Source: DAOVXM01 sp963746255 (GTDB lineage Bacteria; Chloroflexota; Anaerolineae; Anaerolineales; UBA4823). From it: a stretch of DNA of 64,000 bases. Location: contig CAVVAJ010000001.1 of NCBI GenBank assembly GCA_963746255.1, forward strand, positions 744,001-808,000, in the 5' to 3' direction. Below, piece after piece: positions 17,755-27,414 of the stretch (positions within the stretch are counted from its first letter, which is position 1; every line of letters starts with the position of its first letter). A program made the position numbers and the translations under genes. The notes under the pieces are model-generated. The model was not told where the DNA came from. It saw only the letters and a program-made list of their open reading frames with translations, and ran no database searches.

Positions 17755-19221
17755 TTAGCCACGGCTAAATGCGCTCCGCAGGCTGGTCCCAGCCCGAAGG
17801 ACGAATTCGCGCTGTAGCCACCACATGAAGGCGCCGTAAACCAGCACGCCAACGACTACACCTGCTACCAATTGGACAAGGTGAGGCATCCCCGTTAGGA
17901 TTCTTACCACCGCCGAGACAGATACCAACATGACAAATCCGCCGGCCAATGCAGGTTGGAATGCCTTCATGATCTCAGAAAATGGTGTGTCAAGACGGCG
18001 GGAAGCCACCGCTAGATTGAGTCCAGCAGAGATCAATGCCACAGCGACTTGAATCCAAGCAACTGCCACGATAGTTCCAGGAACAGTTAATGCCCAATAG
18101 AGCCCACCAAAAAGGATGGGCACCTTGATAAGGGCTAACTTGGTGAGGATATCCGGGCGCCCCTGGGCTTTATACAAGTTGCCGATATTAAAAGTCAGAG
18201 AACGAATTAGGGTATACATAGCTATCAGCGGCATGACCGGGATTGCCTCGACCCACTTATCCGTAAACAGAGTTAGGATTAATGGTCTGGCAATCGCAAT
18301 CAGGCCTAAAGCCACGGGGACAGTAATCAAAGTTACCGTGCGCATCGATAGCAAGAATGCTGATTTCAAAGCTTTCGCATCATCGCGTAGCTTCGAATAG
18401 GCTGGGAAGAGAACGTTCCCGACCAGGTTGACGAAATTCTTCACCAGGAGCTCAGGTATGCGAAAAGCCAGCGTATATATACCCAGTGCTTCGGCTCCCA
18501 GAACTCGCCCGACGAATAGATAATCCATATTATTGAGCGTAACACCCAAACTATCTACTGCGACGATGTTGGCTCCATACTTTAGCAGAGGTTTTGCCAA
18601 CGAAGGGATGAACGCCAAGCGAGGCCGCCATGGCATAACCATCCAATAAGCTAACACCGCGATAGCTGTCCCACCAACCTGGCCCCAAACAAGACTCCAG
18701 GCGCCCAAACCAGCCCAAGCAAGCGTAATGGATATGATCCCTTTCGAGAGCGCCTTAACAAAATCTGGGATAAATTTCTTATTGAAATCCAAATGTTTTG
18801 CAAGTAATGAGGCTTGAATATTGCCGAAAGCTGATATGGGAAAAGTCAGTGCCAGGGCGCGCGTCAAAGGCACGGCGCGTGGATCGTTGAAGAACTCCCC
18901 AGCCAGAGGCGCCAGGAGATAAGTCAGGAAAAATAATAGAATGGCAGATGCTAAGTTGAGCCAAAAAGCAGTGTTTTTAGTATGATTGTTCTCGGGAAAA
19001 TAGATCAGCGCAGCGCCAACTCCAAGATCTACCAACACATCGAGGAACCCGATCACAACCAGGGCATAGCCTGCCAACCCATAATCGGCTTTGGTGAGCA
19101 AGCGGGCCAGGATAACGGTACTCAAGAATATCAGAGCTTTACCGCTATAATTCGCCGCGTAGACCCAGAAAGTACCCCTAATGGCCTGGTTGATTAGCGA
19201 AGTCCTCGAATGATCCGACAT
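17755..19221 (-). CDS. Wzx-type polysaccharide flippase (MOP superfamily)
   Basis: 488 residues and about 13-14 membrane segments. The N-terminal IRGTFWVYAANYSGKALIFL and VILARLLTKADYGLAGYALV are typical of the polysaccharide transport branch of the MOP exporters. Start 19221 is supported by GAGAG a few bases upstream; the longer open frame overlaps the preceding gene. It should flip undecaprenyl-linked EPS repeat units from the cytoplasmic to the outer leaflet. It lies about 14 bases after the GT2 gene and 24 bases before the polymerase gene, as expected for one transcript. Confidence 0.88.
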   Translation of the reverse strand: MSDHSRTSLINQAIRGTFWVYAANYSGKALIFLSTVILARLLTKADYGLAGYALVVIGFLDVLVDLGVGAALIYFPENNHTKNTAFWLNLASAILLFFLTYLLAPLAGEFFNDPRAVPLTRALALTFPISAFGNIQASLLAKHLDFNKKFIPDFVKALSKGIISITLAWAGLGAWSLVWGQVGGTAIAVLAYWMVMPWRPRLAFIPSLAKPLLKYGANIVAVDSLGVTLNNMDYLFVGRVLGAEALGIYTLAFRIPELLVKNFVNLVGNVLFPAYSKLRDDAKALKSAFLLSMRTVTLITVPVALGLIAIARPLILTLFTDKWVEAIPVMPLIAMYTLIRSLTFNIGNLYKAQGRPDILTKLALIKVPILFGGLYWALTVPGTIVAVAWIQVAVALISAGLNLAVASRRLDTPFSEIMKAFQPALAGGFVMLVSVSAVVRILTGMPHLVQLVAGVVVGVLVYGAFMWWLQREFVLRAGTSLRSAFSRG

Positions 19222-19234
19222 TTTTCTCTCTAAC

Positions 19235-20447
19235 TCACTTGGTATTGGATTGGGTGCTGGCACGTTGCGCATCCCAAACATCGCGGCTTCTACCACTCAG
19301 CAAGTCAATCAAAGCTCGTAGGGACGCTATGTTAGTCATATCCAGGTAGTATGGGAAACTGAACAGTTTTGACATCACTGCGCCCTTACTCTGAGACAGG
19401 TATCCTAGAAATGCAAACGAATGCAATCCGACCTGTGCGAGCGCAGCAACCCGATAGAGCCACCCACGCGCCCACAGAAAGGGAGCTGTCAACCCGATAA
19501 GCAGTAGCGGGATAACCATCAACCGGCGCAGTACTTTGTGAGAGAACAATTGCACCGCATAGAACCCGTACTCAAATGGATTTAATAAATCCCTCTGGAC
19601 CCAAATGGCGTTTAACCCGCGTGTTGTAATGCGAACTTTACGCTGAAACTCGCCCCGATTGTCTGCAATCGGACCATATGCGATCGCTTGAGGTTCCCAT
19701 ACCAGGCGTTGATGCTGCCGGATCACTTCGCGTGAGATGAAGGAGTCGTCTGTTACACCGGGCGGGACCGAAGCAAAGAGGCTATGTCGAATGGCATAAA
19801 TGTGCCCTGTAGTCCCAGTTATATTGCCAGAAGCGCTTTGCAACTCCTTAAGACGGCGATCAAAATTCCAATAGGCGCGTTCTCCCCTCACCACCCTTCC
19901 CATTGTCCTCATAGTGGTAGCTACCTCCTACTCCACCAACTTCACGATCTGTGAAAGGTGCCACCAGATAAAGGAGACTATCTGCAGACAGTATGCTGTC
20001 TGCGTCCGTAAAAACCAGAATTTCCCCCTCAGCAGCAGCCACAGCCTGATTGATAGTCGCATTCTTGCCTTGGCGCGGTAAGGCAAGCAGCCTAATTTGG
20101 GGCGATTCAAACCCGGCGACGATTGAATTTGTGGCATCATCAGAACCATCAGAAGCGACAATGACTTGTAATCGATCGGGAGGGTAATTGAGGGATAAGG
20201 CGTTCTCCAGTTTCTTGCCAATCCCCGCGGCTTCGTTGTAGGCCGCAATAATTAGACTTATGGAAGGCAGTGCATCGGAACCAAGTGATGTATAGGAATC
20301 CAGGTTAACCTCAGCCTTGCTGATAGGTTTGAGACGCAAAACTCCACGCAGGACAACCAACAGGGGGAATATTAGATAGGTGTATATGATCAAACCCAGC
20401 GAGATCCAAAAGAGCCATGCGGGGAGTAAACGTATTTTGTGTTTCAT
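19235..20447 (-). pseudogene. GT2 membrane glycosyltransferase split by a frameshift in a C4/G4 run
   Basis: The first part (20447 down to about 19885) has an N-terminal membrane helix, then the GT-A core: ISLIIAAYNEAAGIGKKLENAL, VIVASDGSDDATNSI, and the DxD motif in ILVFTDADSIL. The second part continues in another frame with ERAYWNFDRRLKEL, TGHIYAIRH, PPGVTDDSFI (acceptor-binding Asp-Asp) and ends with three or four membrane segments. The join falls at a run of four C (plus strand 19884-19887); one base less restores the family sequence. The intact protein would be about 403 residues, adding a sugar to the lipid-linked EPS unit. The break may be a base-calling error, phase variation or a real lesion. 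Confidence 0.82.
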
Positions 20448-21730
20448 CGCTCAACCTCGGTTTCAAGCGTTATCAGCCGGTTGTTCGGAGATAATTCTAT
20501 ATGGGCAGAGCCATCTCTGCTGGCTTGGATGATCAGCTCATGCAACCTCATACTGTTTTTTTCCAAATTGAAATCAACAAGAATTTTTCTACGCCCGTTT
20601 ACACCTAACTCTAAAGCTAAATCAGGATTCTGAAATAAACGAATAATGGCATCCGCTAAGGCTATCGCGTCTCTCTCCGGTACTAATACCCCAGTTTTCC
20701 CATGCTCAACCAGCTCTGAGATTCCGGAAATATCCGTGGCAATCACTGGTAGCTCTAAAGCTAACGCCTCCATCAAGGCAACCGGGATGCCCTCCTGCTT
20801 TCCAGAGACCAAACAGACACTGGGCAAGACCATTAGGTCAGCACGCTGAAGTAGATTTATTACCTCCGTACGCGGCTGACTGCCCCACAAGGTGATATGA
20901 TCCTGTAATCCGAGGTTGTCTATCTCGGTTGCCAGGTTATTGCGTTCAGGGCCATCTCCGATAAATATACATTGGAGTTCGATTCCGGACTGGAGTGCCA
21001 ACTTACAAGCTTCGATCAGATAACGATGACCTTTCTTTTCTTCCAGAGCAGCCACAGTTATGATCGTAAAGAGATCTGGAACCCGCTTCTCATGGGGATG
21101 GAAAAGGTTGACATCTACGCCGCAATGCAGTACGTGTAACCGTTCCACCGTCTCTTTATCGTAACGCCAGTCCAACAGCTGGCGGTTGTAATCAGATATA
21201 GTCACACAGAAGGCGGCTCTGCGCATTTTTTCAGCAAGCATACTGTAATCAACATAAATGTCATGAGCATGCGCCGTAAATGAGTAGCCAATACCAGTTA
21301 ATCGGTGTACAGCATAAGCAGCAGTCGTGGCATGGGTCGCCCAATGGGCATGGATATGCTCAATATCGAGTGCCACCATCGCCCGAGCCATACCAGCCGC
21401 CAGCCATAAGGTCAGTGCGGAGCGAGTAAGGAACTTTGGACTACGGCGATGTGCCCATAAAACATCTCGCCATAGTGCGAAATAACGTCCTGGTGTGCGC
21501 AGCAGCCAATAGATTTGACTGAATATTACCGCCAGGGAGAACCATCGCTCATAATGGGCGTGCTGCAGCCACTCTCTGGCTTCGGCATGCATAACAGTTT
21601 CATGGTGTCTGACCAATGGGAATAGCTCGATTTTAGTTCCCAGCTCTGAAAGAGCCTGCATCTCATAAAGGATAAAGGTCTCTGAGATCTTTGGAAATCT
21701 AGAGACAATGTATGCGATCTTGTTATCCAT
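20444..21730 (-). CDS. GT4 family glycosyltransferase, colanic-acid WcaL-like
   Basis: 428 residues. IAYIVSRFPKISETFILYEMQAL is the characteristic start of exopolysaccharide GT4 enzymes of the WcaL/EpsF type. HIHAHWATHATTAAYAVHRL and YSFTAHAHDIY form the acceptor domain, and SGKQEGIPVALMEALALELPVIAT the donor-binding motif. It overlaps the downstream GT2 gene by 4 bases and follows the Wzz gene by 15. The linkage formed is not predictable. A cytosolic enzyme that associates with the membrane. Confidence 0.9.
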   Translation of the reverse strand: MDNKIAYIVSRFPKISETFILYEMQALSELGTKIELFPLVRHHETVMHAEAREWLQHAHYERWFSLAVIFSQIYWLLRTPGRYFALWRDVLWAHRRSPKFLTRSALTLWLAAGMARAMVALDIEHIHAHWATHATTAAYAVHRLTGIGYSFTAHAHDIYVDYSMLAEKMRRAAFCVTISDYNRQLLDWRYDKETVERLHVLHCGVDVNLFHPHEKRVPDLFTIITVAALEEKKGHRYLIEACKLALQSGIELQCIFIGDGPERNNLATEIDNLGLQDHITLWGSQPRTEVINLLQRADLMVLPSVCLVSGKQEGIPVALMEALALELPVIATDISGISELVEHGKTGVLVPERDAIALADAIIRLFQNPDLALELGVNGRRKILVDFNLEKNSMRLHELIIQASRDGSAHIELSPNNRLITLETEVER

Positions 21731-21745
21731 AGTATTTCATATCGC

Positions 21746-22456
21746 CTATACGGTCCATGGGTATTCCTCCTGGGACCCAATATTGCTTTGGGTATCAGAC
21801 TCGCTTTTTGTTGAGTTCCTCTCAGGGTTCAACGACGGGCGTTCAGGGTCGTATTCGATACCAAATATTTCCCGGATATCCCCATAAATCAGGATGGCTA
21901 CTACCATGCCAAATGCTGAGCCAAGGATAAAAGCAAAAATAACGTTGCGTTCTTGACTGGAACCCACTGGTGCGCCAGAAGAACGTGGTGCATCCAATAA
22001 AGTGATTGAGTACATCGGGTAGAGTTCCGCTATGTACTCCATGGAAGAACTGGCAACTGCCTGGTTCAATTCGACTACAGTAGCCAGATCAGGACCAGTC
22101 GCGGTAATGACGAGAATATTGGTTTGGGGTAGGTTATAGGTGGCTACTATGTACGTACTTGCATCTGCAGTTATACCCACTGTCGTGCGCGCGCGTTCGA
22201 GGATTTGACCGCTCTGGAAGATCTCAGCAAAAGTGGGAATAATCTCGCCGCGGGATAGGGTATCCAAACTGCGTAGAGAATCAGTTTCATTTGTTAGCGT
22301 GGTATTTGGGCTGACAACATGACGTGAAATGGCACGATATTGAGGTGAGTAGTTTAGTGTTGTATAGACGTAAACTACGAAAGCAGCCATTAATCCTGTC
22401 AACAGGATAACCCACCAACCACGACGAAAACAATGCAGAGTGCGTGTTAATGACAT
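21746..22456 (-). CDS. Wzz-type polysaccharide chain-length determinant without kinase domain
   Basis: 236 residues. A transmembrane helix at about 14-34 (WWVILLTGLMAAFVVYVYTTL) is followed by a periplasmic/extracytoplasmic segment with the Wzz-like ISRHVVSPN region. A second helix lies at about 170-192, preceded by a Pro/Gly-containing ITLLDAPRSSGAPVG, the conserved proline region of polysaccharide copolymerases. The C-terminal tail of about 40 residues is polar and lacks Walker motifs or a Tyr cluster. It would set EPS chain length together with the Wzy protein. No separate BY-kinase is visible in the locus. Confidence 0.82.
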   Translation of the reverse strand: MSLTRTLHCFRRGWWVILLTGLMAAFVVYVYTTLNYSPQYRAISRHVVSPNTTLTNETDSLRSLDTLSRGEIIPTFAEIFQSGQILERARTTVGITADASTYIVATYNLPQTNILVITATGPDLATVVELNQAVASSSMEYIAELYPMYSITLLDAPRSSGAPVGSSQERNVIFAFILGSAFGMVVAILIYGDIREIFGIEYDPERPSLNPERNSTKSESDTQSNIGSQEEYPWTV

Positions 22457-22548
22457 AAATACCTACAACCAATACTAGAAATGGTGAGCTGCTCCATACA
22501 TGAATAGAATTATCAGGTTCGGAGCAGCTCTAGTTATTAGGATTACCC

Positions 22549-25500
22549 TTAGCGCATGAGCAAAGGCATAAACAGCGATTGCCGTGCGGCTAGGTTGATA
22601 TCACAATCGAAATGGAAGGTATCGGCATCTGCAGTATATGAAGTGCCACCTTCTAAACCGCCTCCGGCGATGACGATAGCGTTATTGAGAACACCGGCAA
22701 CCGCACCATGTCGTCCTACAGGCATATCGGTCAGCAACCGCCAGCGATCGTTCAAGGCATCATAACCTTCGGTCGCAACGAATGTACCACCGTCCGCCGT
22801 TTTCTCACCGCCGAAGGCGATCGCCTCACCGTTATAAACAACCATTGACATCGAACGCCGACCGGTGGGCATCGGCGCACCTGTATTCCAGCTGGAATCA
22901 GATGGGGTGAAGAATTCAACTGTGTTTAGAGTACCCTCTACGTTGCCACCGCTCACGAGTGCCCGGCCTCCAAAAACATAAATTTTTCCATTGAGGACGG
23001 CCGAACCAGCGTTATCGCGCGCAGTCGGCATTGAGGGAACCACGCTCCATGTACCAGCGGTCAGGTCGAAGGCTTCAACGGTGGAAACAGAATCGCCGTT
23101 GGTATCAAGCCCACCGATGACATAGATACTTTCCCCTACGGCTTGCGCTGTGGCCCCTCCCCGTGCAGTCGGCATTCCTGCCAATGAAGTCCACTGGTTC
23201 GTGTTTGGATCATACACCGCAGCATTTGTCACAGCTCCGGTGAACGGGCTCGTTGAGCCACCAAAGGCATACAACAGCCCCTTATACGCAATAACAGCCG
23301 GGTTCTCGACCCCTGGATAACTATCTGGAAGGTTCGCCAATGTCACCCAAGTGTTTATGGTGGGGTCATAAGAATATGTTGCCTTCTGGTGTCCACCTGC
23401 CGTCTTGCCCGCAACCGTATAAAGCTTACCATCTAAAGCTGTTCCACCCGCATCTAAAAGTGCGACTGGGAGATCGGCAACACCATCCGTTGTCCACAAG
23501 CCAACATTGACGGGATCAAACACGGTGATTTGGGAGAAACCAAATTCCCCAATATAGATACGCCCGTTCGGGTCTTGTGTGATCGGCAGCGGATTGCTTA
23601 ATGTCGCGCCGCCAGCCGCAGCTGAGGTACGGAGTAGTGTCTCATCAGATTGAACAGTGCCATTCTCAGCGAGCTGGACACGACGAACCTGGTCATCCTG
23701 GGAGAAATAGGTCACCAGCAGGTCCCCATCCATGCGCCCACAGAAGGCAGCTGAATCTGTATCATATTCGATAATGCCGTTAGCAGATTTATTCTCACCG
23801 AAAGCAAAGGTTGGTAAGAGCCAGGTTGGTTCAGGGATCCTTCCAACAGAATATTTGTCGGAGTCCAAAAAGAAATTAACCAGTTCAGCAGAAGAGCTGG
23901 GAACTTCGTAATCACCGCCAGAAGTTGGATTGCCACCAAAGAAAATACACTCATTACGCGAGGGATTCGGGTGGCCATAATAACCACCCTGCACGATACG
24001 CTGGAGCAAGTCCGGGCGTTCTCCCGGGAAATGATCCTGGATCGCAGTACTCCCTTCGATCAATCCTTCACAACCAGTAGCAGGATTCCAATTTAGATCA
24101 TCCGGGAACAAGGCAGGGAAGGTGCCGACGACACCCAACCCATTCTCTGTAGCATACAAATCGCCATTCTTGATGAAAGTAAAGTCATAGGCATTCCGCA
24201 GACCGGACGCAAACACTTGCACATCGCAGGGTATGTCCCTTGCGGATACCCCGGTGGTATCCATAACGCTACCGTCCGGATCAATCTCGGATGCACACGA
24301 TCCATCAAACACCGGGGCTTTAACATCCGCAACCAAAATCGCAGCAGATAGAGGCTGCTCGGGACGAGAACCAAATTCTGATGGACCATCATTGGCTGCT
24401 CCAGCACCAGAATTACCAGCTTGAGCAATATACAATCGACCATCGGGCCCAAAGTGAATGTTATTGGTAGCATGATTGGCTATGGCACGCGGTAAACCGG
24501 TGATGATATCCAAACGTTCGGCAAAATCCACGCCCGATAGGCGTGTTACTGCCCCCGAATTAGCCGTTCCATTATCCTGACTTAAGTCAGAATGGGATAC
24601 CCACAAAATCACATTATCCGCTGTTGATTCCGGATCGATAGCCAACCCAAGCATCAAGCGACCCGCAACCGAGGAAATTAGTTGTTCCGCGAGAACCGAC
24701 TGATTCTCATAATCCAGAGTGAAAGCATGGATCATACCACTCACGTCTGCAACGTATAAACGGTTGTCTGGTCCCCAAGCCATGGCTGTCGGTTTAAACA
24801 CCGGGGAGAAAATCCAGGAATTAAAATCGATGCCGTCCTTCGAGGAAAGATCGCTGGTGGAATAACTTGTTTCATATGCGAACCGGTCGAATGTAAACTC
24901 AACAGGATTAAGAAGTTGACGATTGGAGGCGAAGATACCACCCATGCTGCGAGTGCCGACATTCAAGTCAATACCAGCCGCATCAGCACTAAACCAATCA
25001 CTTGCGACATTATTGAATGTCTGGAAGACCGCCGCTTGAGAAGCATCACATCCAGCAGTGTTGCAGTAACGAGCGGTTACCGAACCCAGCGAAGGGTTGA
25101 GTTCGAGCCGTAATGTTACAGGTTGGGTTCCATCAATCGAACTGCGTGGAAGATCAACGGGGATACCATCCGCTTCCATTGAGGCCTGTACACGCCATGT
25201 ATCGGTTCCGGATGAGATAAGGACAAGCTTGATGTAGTTATCCTCCACAGAGCCTGTACCACCCAAACCGCTGGGACCAATGGCAGACTTCCCAAACCAC
25301 AGACCTGCTTGGACATAACCCCCAGGCGCAGTGATAATATCAACAAGCGTTGTTTCAAGAGCAATTGAACCACCCAGATCAAGGCCGATACCCAGGGCGT
25401 TATCTTGTGAGTTACTGACACCAGTCATCAGCCCATTAGTAGTCGAGATAACCAATGTATTATTAATTAGTTCAAGTCTCTCAGGCCAATAACCGGGCGC

Positions 25501-25779
25501 GCTAGCATCGGGAATTGGGTTGCCCGGTTTTGAGGGGGGATCAACCATAGTAAATCCCATCCCAACCCCGTTCTTATCCAATAGACCGCTACCAGTGCCA
25601 TCGAATTCATATAACTGGGGAGGTGATATTTTCACATCACTACAGGCTAACGTTGAGATATCCGGGCAGGTATCTATTTGCGCATTTGCGACAGGCGCAG
25701 TTAGACCAACATAAACTGCCGGAATGATGAGTATGGCTGCAATGAGCAACCAGCGGGTGTGTTTGTTCCCCAATAACAT
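22549..25779 (-). CDS. Large secreted protein: LamG-like region, sugar-dehydrogenase-like propeller and Kelch propeller
   Basis: 1076 residues. Signal peptide at 1-34 (LLIAAILIIPAVYVGLTAPVANA, cleavage after ANA). Residues about 50-290 look like a beta-sandwich of the concanavalin/LamG kind. Residues about 310-730 resemble the PQQ-type glucose/sorbosone dehydrogenase propeller (FGPDGRLYIAQAG, VFASGLRNAYDFTF, GDLYATENG, NGRIYIGEFG). Residues about 770-1050 contain at least five Kelch repeats (GKIYVFGG and similar). The protein ends in SLFMPLLMR. Its place inside the EPS locus suggests a cell-surface protein that binds or modifies the polymer; enzyme activity is not shown. The upstream gene is a GT4 about 57 bases away. 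Confidence 0.82.
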   Translation of the reverse strand: MLLGNKHTRWLLIAAILIIPAVYVGLTAPVANAQIDTCPDISTLACSDVKISPPQLYEFDGTGSGLLDKNGVGMGFTMVDPPSKPGNPIPDASAPGYWPERLELINNTLVISTTNGLMTGVSNSQDNALGIGLDLGGSIALETTLVDIITAPGGYVQAGLWFGKSAIGPSGLGGTGSVEDNYIKLVLISSGTDTWRVQASMEADGIPVDLPRSSIDGTQPVTLRLELNPSLGSVTARYCNTAGCDASQAAVFQTFNNVASDWFSADAAGIDLNVGTRSMGGIFASNRQLLNPVEFTFDRFAYETSYSTSDLSSKDGIDFNSWIFSPVFKPTAMAWGPDNRLYVADVSGMIHAFTLDYENQSVLAEQLISSVAGRLMLGLAIDPESTADNVILWVSHSDLSQDNGTANSGAVTRLSGVDFAERLDIITGLPRAIANHATNNIHFGPDGRLYIAQAGNSGAGAANDGPSEFGSRPEQPLSAAILVADVKAPVFDGSCASEIDPDGSVMDTTGVSARDIPCDVQVFASGLRNAYDFTFIKNGDLYATENGLGVVGTFPALFPDDLNWNPATGCEGLIEGSTAIQDHFPGERPDLLQRIVQGGYYGHPNPSRNECIFFGGNPTSGGDYEVPSSSAELVNFFLDSDKYSVGRIPEPTWLLPTFAFGENKSANGIIEYDTDSAAFCGRMDGDLLVTYFSQDDQVRRVQLAENGTVQSDETLLRTSAAAGGATLSNPLPITQDPNGRIYIGEFGFSQITVFDPVNVGLWTTDGVADLPVALLDAGGTALDGKLYTVAGKTAGGHQKATYSYDPTINTWVTLANLPDSYPGVENPAVIAYKGLLYAFGGSTSPFTGAVTNAAVYDPNTNQWTSLAGMPTARGGATAQAVGESIYVIGGLDTNGDSVSTVEAFDLTAGTWSVVPSMPTARDNAGSAVLNGKIYVFGGRALVSGGNVEGTLNTVEFFTPSDSSWNTGAPMPTGRRSMSMVVYNGEAIAFGGEKTADGGTFVATEGYDALNDRWRLLTDMPVGRHGAVAGVLNNAIVIAGGGLEGGTSYTADADTFHFDCDINLAARQSLFMPLLMR

Positions 25780-25836
25780 TTTACTATTCCTCCATTTTGT
25801 CTTGAAAATATATTTTCCTCTCAGACGAGAGGCTAA

Positions 25837-27024
25837 TCATGCGTAGACTTCGGGGTGAACATGCATGTGGTCCACACGTTTTTCTGTATCCGTTCTAACT
25901 GTTAAGTCCAAATCCGAAATAACTTGCTGTCGGATTGCATTTCCAACAGACTGCCAGTTATATCGCTCTGCGGTAAGCTTACGGCTAATTCGCCCATATG
26001 CCTGCTGGGTCTCAGTATCTCCAACTAATTGAATTAACCTCGCGGCTAATAAATCAATATCCCCAACAGGAACCATAAAACCATTCTCACCTTCAATCAC
26101 AAAGTCAGGAATTGCACCAATATCCGTAGAAATGATAGGTAATCCGTATGATAGCGCCTCAATAAATACAACCCCAAACGGTTCAAGATGGGTTGGTAAA
26201 CAAAAAATAGCGGCCTCTCGATAATATTGTGATAGCTCTTCCACAGGCAGGCGACCAAGTACTGATGTGTTAGGCATGTCAACCACAGGGTTGCAGCCAA
26301 TAATAGTTAAGGATGCCTGTGGGTGCTCATTTAATACCTTCTGGAACGCCTGGACCAGGTCGGGTCCTCCTTTGCGTTTCCAATCAATACCCACAAATAA
26401 TATGTTCTGCCCCGCAGCCCCATCTTGCCGCACACATGTATCTTCGACCGGCACATTCGTGCCGGCATAGACACATGTCAGCTTCTCAGCAGAGATGCCA
26501 TAGTGCTGTTCCAAAGAGCGTGAGATATTTGTACTGCGAGTAAAAATGTGCTCTGAATGTTGGTACACCGTTTTCTCCAATTGCAGCCAAACCGGAGAGC
26601 ATAGGGCTGCGGGATCGAAATCGTCATACTCCAGATTTGATAAGTGGGTGTGGTCAGTGTAAACAAAATGAGCTAACCCTGGCACGCTGCAATCAAACAG
26701 GGACTGCAGCTGAAACGAGAACACGTATTCTCCTAATTTCCGGGAAAGACGATTTGCCAACAAGCGCTTGATCTGCCTGAATATGTAAGGCGTGCGTAGA
26801 AATGCCTTCCGGAATGCTTTCTTATCCCTTAGGATTTTTAGACCTTGCTCTCTGACAGTGATGAGGCCATTGATAAATAAAATATCAATACGCGGCTTTA
26901 ATAATTGGGTAATCGTGATTATCTCTAGCTCATACTCCGGAAATGCACTAGCTAACATGCGCGGCACACTCCGGGCAATTGGAACTGATTGATAGACACG
27001 GATAAAGGCAATCTTTTTTTTCAC
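25837..27024 (-). CDS. GT4 family glycosyltransferase
   Basis: 395 residues. The N-terminal domain is divergent (KIAFIRVYQSVPIARSVPRML), but the second domain is standard: VYAGTNVPVEDT, NILFVGIDWKRKGGPDLVQAF and PTHLEPFGVVFIEALSYGLPIISTDIG with the donor-site Glu. It probably transfers one sugar of the EPS repeat. The ATG lies after a lysine-rich start typical for this family. It sits about 65 bases downstream of the small membrane protein gene and continues the same minus-strand run. Confidence 0.88.
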   Translation of the reverse strand: MKKKIAFIRVYQSVPIARSVPRMLASAFPEYELEIITITQLLKPRIDILFINGLITVREQGLKILRDKKAFRKAFLRTPYIFRQIKRLLANRLSRKLGEYVFSFQLQSLFDCSVPGLAHFVYTDHTHLSNLEYDDFDPAALCSPVWLQLEKTVYQHSEHIFTRSTNISRSLEQHYGISAEKLTCVYAGTNVPVEDTCVRQDGAAGQNILFVGIDWKRKGGPDLVQAFQKVLNEHPQASLTIIGCNPVVDMPNTSVLGRLPVEELSQYYREAAIFCLPTHLEPFGVVFIEALSYGLPIISTDIGAIPDFVIEGENGFMVPVGDIDLLAARLIQLVGDTETQQAYGRISRKLTAERYNWQSVGNAIRQQVISDLDLTVRTDTEKRVDHMHVHPEVYA

Positions 27025-27088
27025 AATTTTTCTCTAATTAGCAATTACGAAGTAATAAATTTCGTCCATTGATCCTACGACGATTTAT

Positions 27089-27406
27089 CTAGTGGGCTGA
27101 ATTTTCGGTATCCTTTGCGAGAAAAACCCACAATGCCGCCAAAATGAAGAAGCCAACCGCAAACCCAACCAGTACACCCAATCCAAGCACTAGAGCAATC
27201 TTTAGGCTTCCAGTAATAAACATAGACAAGACGATAGCAATTGTCCCGACAACAGTATTAAAAATACCCGCAGTGATCAGCAAAAAACCACCCATCCTGC
27301 TATCTGTTTGCAGGCGGCGGCTGTAATACCTATCAACGGCGGCTCCCAGTAAGGCACCCAAGAGCCCAATCAATACGCCAATTATCAGAAATTCGGTAAT
27401 TCCCAT
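27089..27406 (-). CDS. Small membrane protein of the EPS locus, function unknown
   Basis: 105 residues with three hydrophobic segments at about 4-24, 38-62 and 70-95. Gly- and Ala-rich helices (LIGLLGALLGAAVDRYYSRRL) are the only notable feature. No known motif is recognised. It begins 8 bases after the stop of the sugar-transferase gene, so it is almost certainly cotranscribed and may be a partner or regulator of that enzyme; this is inference from position only. Confidence 0.6.
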   Translation of the reverse strand: MGITEFLIIGVLIGLLGALLGAAVDRYYSRRLQTDSRMGGFLLITAGIFNTVVGTIAIVLSMFITGSLKIALVLGLGVLVGFAVGFFILAALWVFLAKDTENSAH

Positions 27407-27414
27407 ATCGAACC

